A stretch of DNA of 64,000 nt from Streptomyces blattellae (lineage in GTDB: Bacteria > Actinomycetota > Actinomycetes > Streptomycetales > Streptomycetaceae). The position numbers were made by a program, and so were the translations under genes. Within the stretch, counting starts at the first letter, position 1. Each line of letters starts with the position of its first letter. The DNA is taken from NCBI RefSeq assembly GCF_009709555.1, contig NZ_WJBG01000167.1:108820-172819 (forward strand), read 5' to 3'. Of this stretch, positions 48,901-56,596 are shown one piece after another. A model generated the notes under the pieces. That model saw only the letters and a program-made list of their open reading frames with translations, was not told where the DNA came from and did no database searches.

Positions 48901-49633
48901 GGCCCGGGCCCGCCATCTCCCGCAGGCGCTGCGGCACTTCGCGTCCGGGGATCCGCACATCCCGCCGGGTGCGCTGGTCGGCGCCCTCGCGACCCACCCG
49001 GATCCGGTGCTGGACGCCTTCCGGGAGCGGCTGCGCCGGCCGGACGGCGGGGAGGCGCTGCGCACGCTCGCCGATGTCACGACGCCGACTCTTGCGCGCC
49101 GGGTCGCGGGTGTCGTAAGGGAGGCGGTGCAGCGGCGGCCGGAGACGGCGGCGGATGTGGCGGCGTACGTCGACCGGCGCCTGGACCAGGGACCGGTCGC
49201 CCGTTCCGTACTGTTCCCGCTGGTCACCGGTCTGCTGGACGGCGGCCCCGAACAGGTCCGGGCCGCGCTGGCCCCCGTACTGGCCGCTCGTGGCACCCCC
49301 GCCTCCCGCCCCCTGCGCCGCGAACTGCTCGACTTCCTGCTGGCCCATGAGCGCACCCCCACCGTCCTCGACGCCCTCCTGCGCGCCGCCGCCTGGCACG
49401 GCGGGCCCGACCTCCGTGACCTGGTCCGTCACATCGGCCTCCTCCTCGTCCGCACCCCGGACGGCGCGGCCCGCTTCGACCGCGCCCTGGTCGACCTGGG
49501 CCGCCAGGTCCGCGGCTTCGCCACGCTGGTCGCGGGCTGGCTCACCGACGCGCCCGCGGAATGGGCGGCGGTCGTCGGCCCCAGCGCGCGCCGCATGATC
49601 GAGAGCCTGGCGGGCCCCCGCGTGCCCGCGTGA
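45938..49633 (+). CDS. Large protein: degenerate trypsin-like domain fused to NTPase and helical repeats
   Basis: 1231 aa. Residues 25-215 follow the trypsin-like pattern: TSHEAV with His63, DLNLALVRT where Asn96 replaces the usual Asp, and GAAGGPVLD where Ala176 replaces the nucleophile Ser. A proline/valine tandem linker (about 262-310) precedes an NTPase domain with GPPGTGRTT (Arg341 for the Walker A Lys) and LLLLLDSPEH. The C-terminal half is alpha-helical and HEAT-like. About 50 residues after 465 come from an intergenic-type repeat. ATG 45938 has GGGAGG upstream. Both enzyme centres look dead or altered. The role is unknown; STAND-type signalling or scaffolding is one guess. Confidence 0.7.
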   Translation: MAGRGPRTGGGQRTPAGTGDDTGDGTGVERGRDEVLVRLQDLAGRPRGTGFVADHEGTVVTSHEAVDGLTRLVVRAADDRTCLVTADAVTPLPDLNLALVRTAGLGVDPLPVSVRDRIETGRYVRLLAGCWREARVLDVTAVTYTATDRFHLLDGALELAIGTAGRDALRLGGGAAGGPVLDTTTGAVLGVLGTALQSGHRSVGFAVPLPRTTEGPLADLLARNAATVPAYGADLNLAGVLELTAMSHGQNVSPGAVDLFAPVAPVAPVAPVAPVAPVAPVVPVVPVDLLAPVEQVDPVERVERVERVEPVERAATVKEFAEFTNSSAAVLALVGPPGTGRTTELAALAARRHRAPTLWLRGADLHADDTSIADAARRTLQRAARTVTPEHLAQVAHDADRPLLLLLDSPEHMPPPLADRLPEWTDGTVRWLREKGAQLVLACREEYWEWAGAHFPRGLLHISARLHISARPAFEDEAGGRSGVQGAEPLGGVEGAEPLQDGTGRGGGGETPRRPPRPHPHLPPCIHLTDLTADEAALARSRYAIPDGTLTTPDAHHPLTLRLLSEVLAALPDARTPAIPATPATPATLTTPLDRHDVFTAHLDLMSLRIATCLATETGLHGTAVRRLAAQVSGRIHAAARRSLGEGQGALDRESFEALFPFGTGWPSAVLTEGLLVPAGTGYRFAHEELADWLQGMHLDLAEALHTLIRHPQDPHHRIGPVIQSLLLLARQRGAPELAARLQELVDALDADPRSWWPARLLAEVLPRVSDATPYTGVLRLLADRVVAWRQQHPTAPSDFGPRFWTALALPEVTRFDLLRRLLLADPAPDDTDGPRYLDAAAHLLAAAPTAVQPHLTRWFDDERPLPATPHATVAKAAQALLHTHRHRALDDLTEVLVDCAHRRAEELLDVLAEDEPSAMCRAVDRWAHDARPARRAAAAVYGLRAAPHVRTEADRELLRYAALALLAHPADRTLRGGALALLVRDPRARARHLPQALRHFASGDPHIPPGALVGALATHPDPVLDAFRERLRRPDGGEALRTLADVTTPTLARRVAGVVREAVQRRPETAADVAAYVDRRLDQGPVARSVLFPLVTGLLDGGPEQVRAALAPVLAARGTPASRPLRRELLDFLLAHERTPTVLDALLRAAAWHGGPDLRDLVRHIGLLLVRTPDGAARFDRALVDLGRQVRGFATLVAGWLTDAPAEWAAVVGPSARRMIESLAGPRVPA
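46723..46875 (+). repeat. Tandem minisatellite in the NTPase gene linker
   Basis: GCGCCGGTCGCCCCGGTC and close variants repeat, giving APVAPVAPV, then VEQVDP and VERVERVERVE. Likely variable in length between strains. Confidence 0.75.
47323..47470. repeat. Long intergenic-type repeat inserted in the NTPase gene
   Basis: ATCTCAGC occurs twice, then GCCCGTCCGGCGTTTGAGG (47345-47371 matches 32567-32593 in 25 of 27 bases). Two GGGGCGGAGCCCCTT palindromes and GGGACGGGTAGGGGCGGCGG follow. All in frame. Confidence 0.75.
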
Positions 49634-49763
49634 GCGTGCGCCCTGTCACAGCCCAGATGCCGATGCGGGCCGGGCGGACGCGGCATGGCACCCTTAGACC
49701 TGCGTAGGAACAGGCTCAGACACGGACACAGGTTCGGCGAGTTTCCGACAAGGAGCAGACACA

Positions 49764-50723
49764 GTGCAGCGCTGGCGTGGCTTGGAGGACATCCCCCAGG
49801 ACTGGGGGCGCAGCGTCGTCACCATCGGTTCCTATGACGGAGTCCACCGCGGACACCAGCTGATCATCCGGCGTGCGGTGGAGCGCGCCCGCGAGCTGGG
49901 CGTTCCCTCCGTCGTGGTCACCTTCGACCCGCACCCCAGCGAGGTCGTCCGCCCCGGCAGCCACCCGCCGCTGCTCGCCCCGCACCACCGCCGCGCCGAC
50001 CTGATGGCGCAGCTGGGCGTGGACGCGGTGCTGATCCTCCCCTTCACGACCGAGTTCTCGCGGCTGTCGCCCGCCGACTTCGTCGTCAAGGTCCTGGTCG
50101 ACAAGCTGCACGCCAAGGCGGTCGTCGAGGGCCCCAACTTCCGCTTCGGCCACAAGGCCGCGGGCAATGTGGAGTTCCTCGCCGAGCAGGGCAAGGTCTA
50201 CGACTTCGAGGTCGAGGTGATCGATTTGTACGTGTACGGTGAGGCGGGCGGCGGCCAGCCCTTCTCCTCGACCCTGACCCGCCGACTGGTCACCGAAGGG
50301 GACGTCGAGGGCGCCGCCGAGGTCCTCGGCCGCCCACACCGCGTCGAGGGCGTGGTCGTCCGCGGCGCCCAGCGCGGCCGCGAACTCGGCTTCCCCACGG
50401 CGAACGTCGAGACCCTCCCGCACACCGCCATCCCCGCCGACGGCGTCTACGCGGGCTGGCTGCACGCACAGGGCGAGGCCATGCCGGCCGCGATCTCCGT
50501 TGGAACCAACCCGCAGTTTGACGGCACCGAGCGCACGGTGGAGGCGTACGCCATCGACCGCGTGGGGCTCGATCTGTACGGGCTGCATGTGGCCGTGGAC
50601 TTCCTCGCCTATGTGCGCGGGCAGGAGAAGTTCGACTCGCTGGAGGCCCTGCTGGAGGCCATGGCGGGGGATGTGAAGCGCTGCCGTGAACTGATCGGGG
50701 CTGCGGAGGTCCCGACCGTCTGA
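49764..50723 (+). CDS. ribF: Bifunctional riboflavin kinase/FAD synthetase
   Basis: 319 aa. The N-terminal adenylyltransferase has GSYDGVHRGHQLIIRRAV and VTFDPHPSEV. The C-terminal flavokinase has GRPHRVEGVVVRGAQRGREL, then GFPTANVE and DFLAYVRGQEKFDSLEAL. It makes FMN then FAD. GTG 49764 with AAGGAG upstream. Convergent with the ESX-side ATPase gene. Confidence 0.96.
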   Translation: MQRWRGLEDIPQDWGRSVVTIGSYDGVHRGHQLIIRRAVERARELGVPSVVVTFDPHPSEVVRPGSHPPLLAPHHRRADLMAQLGVDAVLILPFTTEFSRLSPADFVVKVLVDKLHAKAVVEGPNFRFGHKAAGNVEFLAEQGKVYDFEVEVIDLYVYGEAGGGQPFSSTLTRRLVTEGDVEGAAEVLGRPHRVEGVVVRGAQRGRELGFPTANVETLPHTAIPADGVYAGWLHAQGEAMPAAISVGTNPQFDGTERTVEAYAIDRVGLDLYGLHVAVDFLAYVRGQEKFDSLEALLEAMAGDVKRCRELIGAAEVPTV

Positions 50724-50731
50724 TCCCACCC

Positions 50732-50768
50732 TCTGATTCCGGCGTCTGATTCCGGCGTCTGATCCCGG
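50732..50768. repeat. 13-bp tandem repeat after ribF
   Basis: TCTGATTCCGGCG at 50732 and 50745, with a third variant at 50758. A TCTGAT also overlaps the ribF stop. Confidence 0.7.
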
Positions 50769-50781
50769 TGGACTCGCGCGG

Positions 50782-50825
50782 ACGGCGGAGGGCCGGCACT
50801 TTGCTTGGTGCCGGCCCTCCGCCGT
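50782..50825. terminator. Strong bidirectional terminator between ribF and the ESX cluster
   Basis: Perfect 18-bp stem (50782-50799 with 50808-50825, ACGGCGGAGGGCCGGCAC on the left) and an 8-base loop. Confidence 0.88.
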
Positions 50826-50843
50826 TGTCGGGCGCTGCCGCCC

Positions 50844-50879
50844 ACTCCCGCTACTCCCGCTACTCCTGCTACTCCCGCT
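50844..50879. repeat. 9-bp tandem repeat at the EspI-like stop
   Basis: ACTCCCGCT four times (one with T for C), overlapping the stop codon of the EspI-like gene. Confidence 0.7.
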
Positions 50880-53826
50880 ATTCCTGGGTCCAGCCCGGCG
50901 GTACGACGCCCTGCTGCGGAGCCTGGGGCGGCGGCGCCGGCTGCTGTTGCTGCTGCCAGCCCTGGTCCGGTCCGGGCTGCTGCTGCGGAGGCTGCTGCCA
51001 CTCCTGCCCCGGCTGGGGGGCGCCGCCGGGCGGGGCGTAGTGCTGCTGGGGCTGCTGGGGGGCCGGGTAGCCCTGCTGGGGCTGCTGGTACTGCGCGTTC
51101 GGGTTGCCGAAGCCCTGCTGCGTGCGGGTGATGTCCTCGGCGATGAGGGCGGCGAGGTCGAAGTAGGCCTCGCGGGTCTTCGGCCGCATCATGTCCAGGT
51201 CCACCTCGGCGCCCGCCGCGAGATGCTCGTCGAAGGGGATCACCACGACACCGCGGCAACGGGTCTCGAAGTGCGCGACGATGTCCTCGACCTTGATCAT
51301 CTTGCCGGTCTCACGGACACCGGAGATCACGGTGACCGACCGCTGGACGAGGTCGGCGAAGCCGTTCGCCGACAGCCAGTCGAGCGTCGTCGAGGCGCTG
51401 CTCGCACCGTCCACCGAGGGGGTGGAGATGATGATCAACTGGTCGGCGAGGTCCAGCACTCCGCGCATGGCGCTGTAGAGCAGACCGGTACCGGAGTCGG
51501 TGAGGATGATCGGGTACTGACGGCCCAGCACGTCCAGCGCGCTGCGGTAGTCCTGGTCGTTGAAGGTGGTGGAGACCGCCGGGTCCACGTCGTTGGCGAT
51601 GATCTCCAGGCCCGAGGGCGCCTGCGAGGTGAAGCGGCGGATGTCCATGTAGCTGTTGAGCTGCGGGATCGCCTGCACCAGGTCGCGGATGGTCGCGCCG
51701 GTCTCGCGCCGGACCCGTCGGCCGAGGGTGCCGGCGTCCGGGTTGGCGTCGATCGCCAGGATCTTGTCCTGCCGCTCGGTGGCGAGCGTGGCGCCCAGCG
51801 ACATGGTCGTCGTGGTCTTGCCGACGCCGCCCTTGAGGCTGATCACCGCGATCCGGTAGCAGGACATCACCGGCGTACGGATCAGCCCCAGCTTCCGCTG
51901 CCGCTCGGCCTCCTCCTTCTTGGCGCCGAACTTGAAGCGGGAGGGGCTTTGGTTGTTCTTACGGGCCTTGGGCTGGTTGCGCAGCAGGCGGTCGGAGGAC
52001 AGTTCGACGGCGGCGTTGTAGCCGAGGGGGGTGCCGGGGGCGGCTTGCTGCTGCTGGGGGGCGCCGGGGCCGGACTGGGGGCCGGGCGGGGCGGTCCAGC
52101 CCTGGTTGGCCTGGTTGGCCTGGTTGGCCTGGTTGGCCTGGTGGGGCTGGTGGGGCTGATTGGCCGGGGGGCCGTATCCGGCGGGTGGGGTGGCGGGGTG
52201 CTGTGGAGGTGCCTGCGGCGGCGCCTGTGGGGGCGCCTGCTGCTGGGGCGGGGCCGGGGGCTGCGGGGCGGGCTGTTGCTGGTAGGGCGAGGGTTGCTGG
52301 GGCGGCTGCGGTGCCTGCGGGTAGCCGTAGCCGGGCTGCGGCTGGGGTTGGGATGGGGGCTGGGGAGGCTGGGCCGGGTTCTGGGGGTAGCCGTACCCGT
52401 CGGGCTGGGGCTGTCCGGGCTGGGGTGCCTGCTGGGGGTAGCCGTATCCGGCGGGCTGCGGGTGGCCGGGCTGCTGCTGCGGCGGCTGGGGCGCCTGTCG
52501 CGGGTCGGCCGGTGCCGGGTGTCCGCCCTGTTCCGGGTATCCGGGCTGCGGGGCCGGGGCCGGCGGCTGGGCCGGGCCGAATGCGCCCTGCGGCGGGGCC
52601 TGGTGCGGGGGCTGGGCGGGGTTCTGGGGGTAGCCGTAACCGGCGGGCTGGGGTGCCTGCTGCGGCGCTCCCTGGGCAGGCTGCGCGGGCAGGTAGCCCG
52701 GCGGCAGCGGGGGAATGGCCTGACCGGCCTGGGGCAGGGGCGCCGGCATGGCGGGCTCCTGCTGCGGCTGCTGCCCCTGAGCGGCAGGCGGTGCCTCGGG
52801 AGCGGGGGGCTGCGGGTCGCCTTCCGGCCCTGCTTCGGCTGTGGCTGAGGCTGCGTCGGCGTCCGTCGGCGAGGAGGGGGCCGTAGAGGAGGGGGCCGTA
52901 TCGGACGGGGCGCCCGCGGTCCCCTGGCCGTCCGTACCGTCCCTACCGTCCGTCTCGACCGTACCGGCAGCCTCGGGCGCCGGACCGGCGGAGCCGCCGC
53001 CCGGCTCGGCCTCGGCGCTCCGCTCCGCGTCCGGCTCCTCATCGTCGGCACCGCCGAACAGCCGCGCGGCCTCGGCATCGGCGGCGGTGTGGTTGAGGTT
53101 GGGGAGTGGCTCACCGGGGGCGGGTTCGTCAGGGGTGCCCGGCGCGGGGGCGGCGGCCTGGGAGGCGCCGCCCTGGGAGTCCTGGTCGACCGGCCGCAGC
53201 ACGGGGAAGCCGGGGGCGGCGGGAGGCGGCGTCGACGGCTGCTGAGCCGGTACGTGACCGCCCGAGGTGTCCTGGCGCTGCTGGGGCACGCTCGCTGCCG
53301 CCTGCTGGGGGTAGCCGTACGCACCGGGCGCGGCGGTGCCCGGCTGCTGCTGGGGTGGCTGCGGCTGCTGCGGCTGCTGCGGTTGGGAGGACGGGGGCTG
53401 GGCGGGCTGCGGCGGTTGCGGCTGGGGCTGCTGCGGGTATCCGTAGCCGTCGGTTCCGCCCGGGTTGGTCTGGCTCGCGCCGGGCGCGTCCGGCGCGGGC
53501 TGCTGGGGCGCGGGCTGCTGCGGTGCGGGTGCGCGATAGGTGTACGGCTGGGCCGGCGCGGGGGCGTTCGGAGGGGGAGCCTGCGGCGCGGGACCGCCGG
53601 GTGGTCCGGCGGACGGCACGGCGGGTGATCCGGTCGACGGCGGAGGGGGCGGTGAGGTCTGCGCGGGTTTGCCCGGTTCGTCGGCTGCGGAGCCGCCCTG
53701 CGGCTTCGGGGCGTACCAGGCGGGAGGCGTGTAGACGATTTCGAACTCACCGGTGAGTTCGGTCTCGTTCTCGTCCCCGTCAGAGGACGGGCCGCCGCCG
53801 TTGTAGTCGGACCGATCCCTGTTCAC
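50878..53826 (-). CDS. EspI-like ESX-associated MinD/ParA-type ATPase
   Basis: 982 aa. Residues 1-600 are Pro/Gln/Ala-rich disordered sequence with repeated AGYGYPQ units and a run of ANQ triplets near 560-580. The C-terminal domain is a deviant-Walker-A P-loop ATPase, AVISLKGGVGKTTTT at about 655-675, with AIDANPDAGTLG and LTDSGTGLLYSAMRGVLDLA blocks. This layout matches EspI, an ESX-1 accessory ATPase of mycobacteria. GTG 53826 has AGGAGG six bases upstream. On the strand opposite to eccB, last gene of the eccE transcript direction. Confidence 0.85.
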   Translation of the reverse strand: MNRDRSDYNGGGPSSDGDENETELTGEFEIVYTPPAWYAPKPQGGSAADEPGKPAQTSPPPPPSTGSPAVPSAGPPGGPAPQAPPPNAPAPAQPYTYRAPAPQQPAPQQPAPDAPGASQTNPGGTDGYGYPQQPQPQPPQPAQPPSSQPQQPQQPQPPQQQPGTAAPGAYGYPQQAAASVPQQRQDTSGGHVPAQQPSTPPPAAPGFPVLRPVDQDSQGGASQAAAPAPGTPDEPAPGEPLPNLNHTAADAEAARLFGGADDEEPDAERSAEAEPGGGSAGPAPEAAGTVETDGRDGTDGQGTAGAPSDTAPSSTAPSSPTDADAASATAEAGPEGDPQPPAPEAPPAAQGQQPQQEPAMPAPLPQAGQAIPPLPPGYLPAQPAQGAPQQAPQPAGYGYPQNPAQPPHQAPPQGAFGPAQPPAPAPQPGYPEQGGHPAPADPRQAPQPPQQQPGHPQPAGYGYPQQAPQPGQPQPDGYGYPQNPAQPPQPPSQPQPQPGYGYPQAPQPPQQPSPYQQQPAPQPPAPPQQQAPPQAPPQAPPQHPATPPAGYGPPANQPHQPHQANQANQANQANQGWTAPPGPQSGPGAPQQQQAAPGTPLGYNAAVELSSDRLLRNQPKARKNNQSPSRFKFGAKKEEAERQRKLGLIRTPVMSCYRIAVISLKGGVGKTTTTMSLGATLATERQDKILAIDANPDAGTLGRRVRRETGATIRDLVQAIPQLNSYMDIRRFTSQAPSGLEIIANDVDPAVSTTFNDQDYRSALDVLGRQYPIILTDSGTGLLYSAMRGVLDLADQLIIISTPSVDGASSASTTLDWLSANGFADLVQRSVTVISGVRETGKMIKVEDIVAHFETRCRGVVVIPFDEHLAAGAEVDLDMMRPKTREAYFDLAALIAEDITRTQQGFGNPNAQYQQPQQGYPAPQQPQQHYAPPGGAPQPGQEWQQPPQQQPGPDQGWQQQQQPAPPPQAPQQGVVPPGWTQE

Positions 53827-54008
53827 TGCTTGCCTCCTGGTCAGCCACTGCTGCTGAATTGGTCGTCGCGGCCGGGCGGACCGAGTGGCGAACCCCACGC
53901 GGCTGCGATCGTCACCGCATCACCAGAAGCCTAATCATTCGTGTCGCGCTAGGGAAAAGCGCCCGCAGGCACGGCCGGTTCGCACCCCATGCCCGGAAAC
54001 GGAGACGT

Positions 54009-54839
54009 TCAGTCCATCCGGCGGGCGACGCCGAGCAGGCCCGTCTCCGCGTCGGTGGGTTCGGTCATCACGAAGGTGCGGTGCTTGCGGGTGCACCACA
54101 GGGCGACGCTGTCATGAAGGTTCGAAAGGTACTGCAATGGCTCGTCCGGAATGCCCAGAGTGTCCCGTACGATCTCGGTCTCTTGGGGAGAAATGCGCTG
54201 AATGCCGACCAGTTGGGCCTGAGCCAGCCAGCGCGGCGCGTGCTCGCTGACGAACGGCAGCACCGTCACCACGGCCTGCCACGGCAGGGAGGTCACCCGG
54301 CCGCGCGGCGGGCGGATGCCGCAGTCCCGGAACAGGACGACCGGGCTGGAAACGGAGGGACCCTGAGCGGGCACCCGTCCCACCGGGTAGACCGTCACGC
54401 ACTGCTGGCCGCCACCCGCCGACTGGGCCAACTGCTGCCACGCCTGCGGCCGACCGGTCTCCACGCCCACGCGCGCCCCCGTCGCGGCGACCCGCAACGC
54501 CAGTACCTGGGCGAGCCAGAGACCGCCCACGAGCACGACGTCGAAAGGGGTGGGGCGGGACAGGCCCAGCACGGCGGGCTGCGACGCCCGGTCGGTTCCG
54601 ATGATCACGCCGTCGTCGCCGATCGGCATGCTGATGGCCGGAAGCTCGTCGACGGTGACGACATGGCGGTTCCGGCGCGGCCCGCGCAGTCCGAACCCCG
54701 GGCTGAAGACGCGCCGTTGCTGCCGCGGCTCCTGCGTCCGGATGATCGGGATCATGCCGGTGTCGGAGGGCGAGGCCACGTGCGCGGGGGTGGACCGGCC
54801 CGGCTGGCCCGGGGGCATGGTCGGGGAGGGGTGGGACAT
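54009..54839 (-). CDS. ESX-locus conserved-type protein of unknown function
   Basis: 276 aa. A short disordered N-terminus, then an alpha/beta-looking body with FDVVLVGGLWLAQVLALRVAATG (a hydrophobic strand-helix), VVLFRDCGIRPPRG and a helical C-terminus, LGIPDEPLQYLSNLHDS. No signal peptide; the hydrophobic stretch is not a clear membrane helix. The ATG overlaps the eccE stop by one base (TGATG), so it is translationally coupled to eccE. It may be a cytoplasmic partner of the secretion machine. I do not recognise the family. Confidence 0.75.
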   Translation of the reverse strand: MSHPSPTMPPGQPGRSTPAHVASPSDTGMIPIIRTQEPRQQRRVFSPGFGLRGPRRNRHVVTVDELPAISMPIGDDGVIIGTDRASQPAVLGLSRPTPFDVVLVGGLWLAQVLALRVAATGARVGVETGRPQAWQQLAQSAGGGQQCVTVYPVGRVPAQGPSVSSPVVLFRDCGIRPPRGRVTSLPWQAVVTVLPFVSEHAPRWLAQAQLVGIQRISPQETEIVRDTLGIPDEPLQYLSNLHDSVALWCTRKHRTFVMTEPTDAETGLLGVARRMD

Positions 54840-56152
54840 CAGTACGTACCTCCGAGCGGCAGAGTGGCGAGGGCTCCGGGGACCTGCTCCCGGTCGAGGC
54901 GGACCAGACCGACCTTCGCGGCACTCGCGGTCCGCTCCAACTCACGTCCCACCTGGCCGAGTTCGCTGTCACCCCGGGCGGTGACACGGATGTGCCCCGC
55001 GAAAGAGACACCGCGGCTGCCGGCCTTGCTCAAGGTCACGCTGAACGTCGTGGCGAGCACCGGGAGAGAGGTGAACTGCGCCACCAACTGGGGCAGCGCC
55101 ACACCGCCGTTCCCCAACTGCGGCCAGCGGGACACCCAGTACGTCGTGTGCCACCGGTCGTCGACCCGCCACGTCCGTACCGATTCGACCGTACGGCGCT
55201 GGGTACGCCCGTCCTGGCCGTGCTGCGCGTTGGCGCGAGGGTTCAGGCAGCTGGACGTCGCCAGCGCCTGCACCAGCTCGGTCTCGTCCAGGATGGTCGC
55301 CTTGAATCCGGCCCCGGCCAGTCGGCTGGCCAGTTGGTCCGCCACCCGCAGCAGAGCGCGCTGCGCCCCGGGAACGCCGTCGCCGCGCGCCTGAACGGCC
55401 TCCGGGCACAGCTCCGGGTCCAACTTCAGGGCGACCCAGGTGAGTCGCAGCGCGGGCGAACCGGCCTGCGCCTGCAGTGGGCCGTACGACCGCGCGGCGA
55501 TCGACTGCTGGGGCAGATGCGGGGCGGGCGCCGGCTGGGTGTGCTGGACCACCTGGGCGGAGGCGAGCCGGATCCCGTCGACCTCCAGCGCCTCCTGGAT
55601 CAGCTTCAGCGGCAGTTGCCGCCCGGCGGCCTCCGGGCGCAACGGCTGGTCCGCCGGCTGCACGAAGAGCACCGCCGTCAGGAAGGTCCCGTCACCGATC
55701 AGGCCGATCGAACGGTCGTCGCGGGACATGAAGTCGTAGGTCCGCAGCGCCGGATCGCACTCCACCACCGGAGCCAGCATCGCGTCCGTACCCGGTGGCA
55801 CGGGCAGCTTGGCCTCGCGCTGACGGCGCCTCAGGGCGCGCGCCGTGTCGTACCACTCGGCCAGCGGCCGACGACCCCGGCGCAGGACCGCGAGAAGCAG
55901 CAGCAACGCCGCCACGGCACCCGCCGGGGCCAGCAGCCAGGACACGTCGGTGACCCAGGCGACGAGCATGACGGCCGCCGCGAACTCCACCAGGATCAGC
56001 TGCTGCAGCCGTACCGGGCCCATCCCCCCGGGGGTGGGCAAGGTGCGCAGCGACGCGGCGGCGGGGGCCGGAGCCGACGCGCGTCCGCGGTCGGGACCGT
56101 CCGGTTGCTGCTGTGCGCGTCGTTCGCGCCGAGTGCTCGTAGCGCTGGTCAT
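54839..56152 (-). CDS. eccE: Type VII secretion protein EccE
   Basis: 437 aa. Two membrane helices (LQQLILVEFAAAVMLVAWV and WLLAPAGAVAALLLLLAVL, about residues 50-95) are followed by a long soluble domain with RSIGLIGDGTFLTAVLFVQ and WHTTYWVSRWPQLG, as in EccE. It is a peripheral component of the ESX membrane complex. I chose ATG 56152 (MTSATSTRRERRA), 12 bases after GAAAGGG; the in-frame ATG at 56164 is too close to it. Confidence 0.85.
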   Translation of the reverse strand: MTSATSTRRERRAQQQPDGPDRGRASAPAPAAASLRTLPTPGGMGPVRLQQLILVEFAAAVMLVAWVTDVSWLLAPAGAVAALLLLLAVLRRGRRPLAEWYDTARALRRRQREAKLPVPPGTDAMLAPVVECDPALRTYDFMSRDDRSIGLIGDGTFLTAVLFVQPADQPLRPEAAGRQLPLKLIQEALEVDGIRLASAQVVQHTQPAPAPHLPQQSIAARSYGPLQAQAGSPALRLTWVALKLDPELCPEAVQARGDGVPGAQRALLRVADQLASRLAGAGFKATILDETELVQALATSSCLNPRANAQHGQDGRTQRRTVESVRTWRVDDRWHTTYWVSRWPQLGNGGVALPQLVAQFTSLPVLATTFSVTLSKAGSRGVSFAGHIRVTARGDSELGQVGRELERTASAAKVGLVRLDREQVPGALATLPLGGTY

Positions 56153-56596
56153 CCCCCGGGACATCCCTTTCGCGAAGTGGTGGCCGTTCGTCGGGCGTCC
56201 ATTGGCCCACATCGTCCATACGAGTGGCTCACGGTACCCGCTGCCGGGCACAGGCGGCACAGCGGAGCAGGGGACACCGACCCCGGCTGGCCAGCCTCGC
56301 ACGGACCGGCGCCGCATGGTGGCGCATGGTGGAGCGCTGTCGTGAAGCTCTGTGAAGATGATCTGTGAAGATGCGGGGACGGCCGTACCCTGATGGATCG
56401 CTGCGCCGTGGCGCAGTGCATAGTGGGTGCCTGCTCGGTGGGTGCCTTCTTGGCCGGAGCGGCGGCCTCACGACTCACGGTCGGACTCAGGGGTTTGCCT
56501 CACGGTCGGCCTCAGGACGCGCGGTCAGGCGTGACCGGGCACGGTCGAGCACCATCGGGGACCAACGGGGACCAGGATTCGGGAGACACGGGGACC
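56153..56596. other. Divergent control region between eccE and eccB
   Basis: 444 bases. Contains GCATGGTGG twice at a 10-bp period (56314, 56324), a (C/T)GTGAAG heptamer three times (56341, 56351, 56364), and CTCACGGTCGG-type direct repeats at 56470-56515. It should contain both ESX promoters; I cannot place a -10 with confidence. Confidence 0.5.

Noticed and set aside
50878..53826. Chromosome-partition ParA gene
   Set aside because: The long Pro/Gln-rich N-terminus and the ESX location fit EspI; no parB or parS is nearby.
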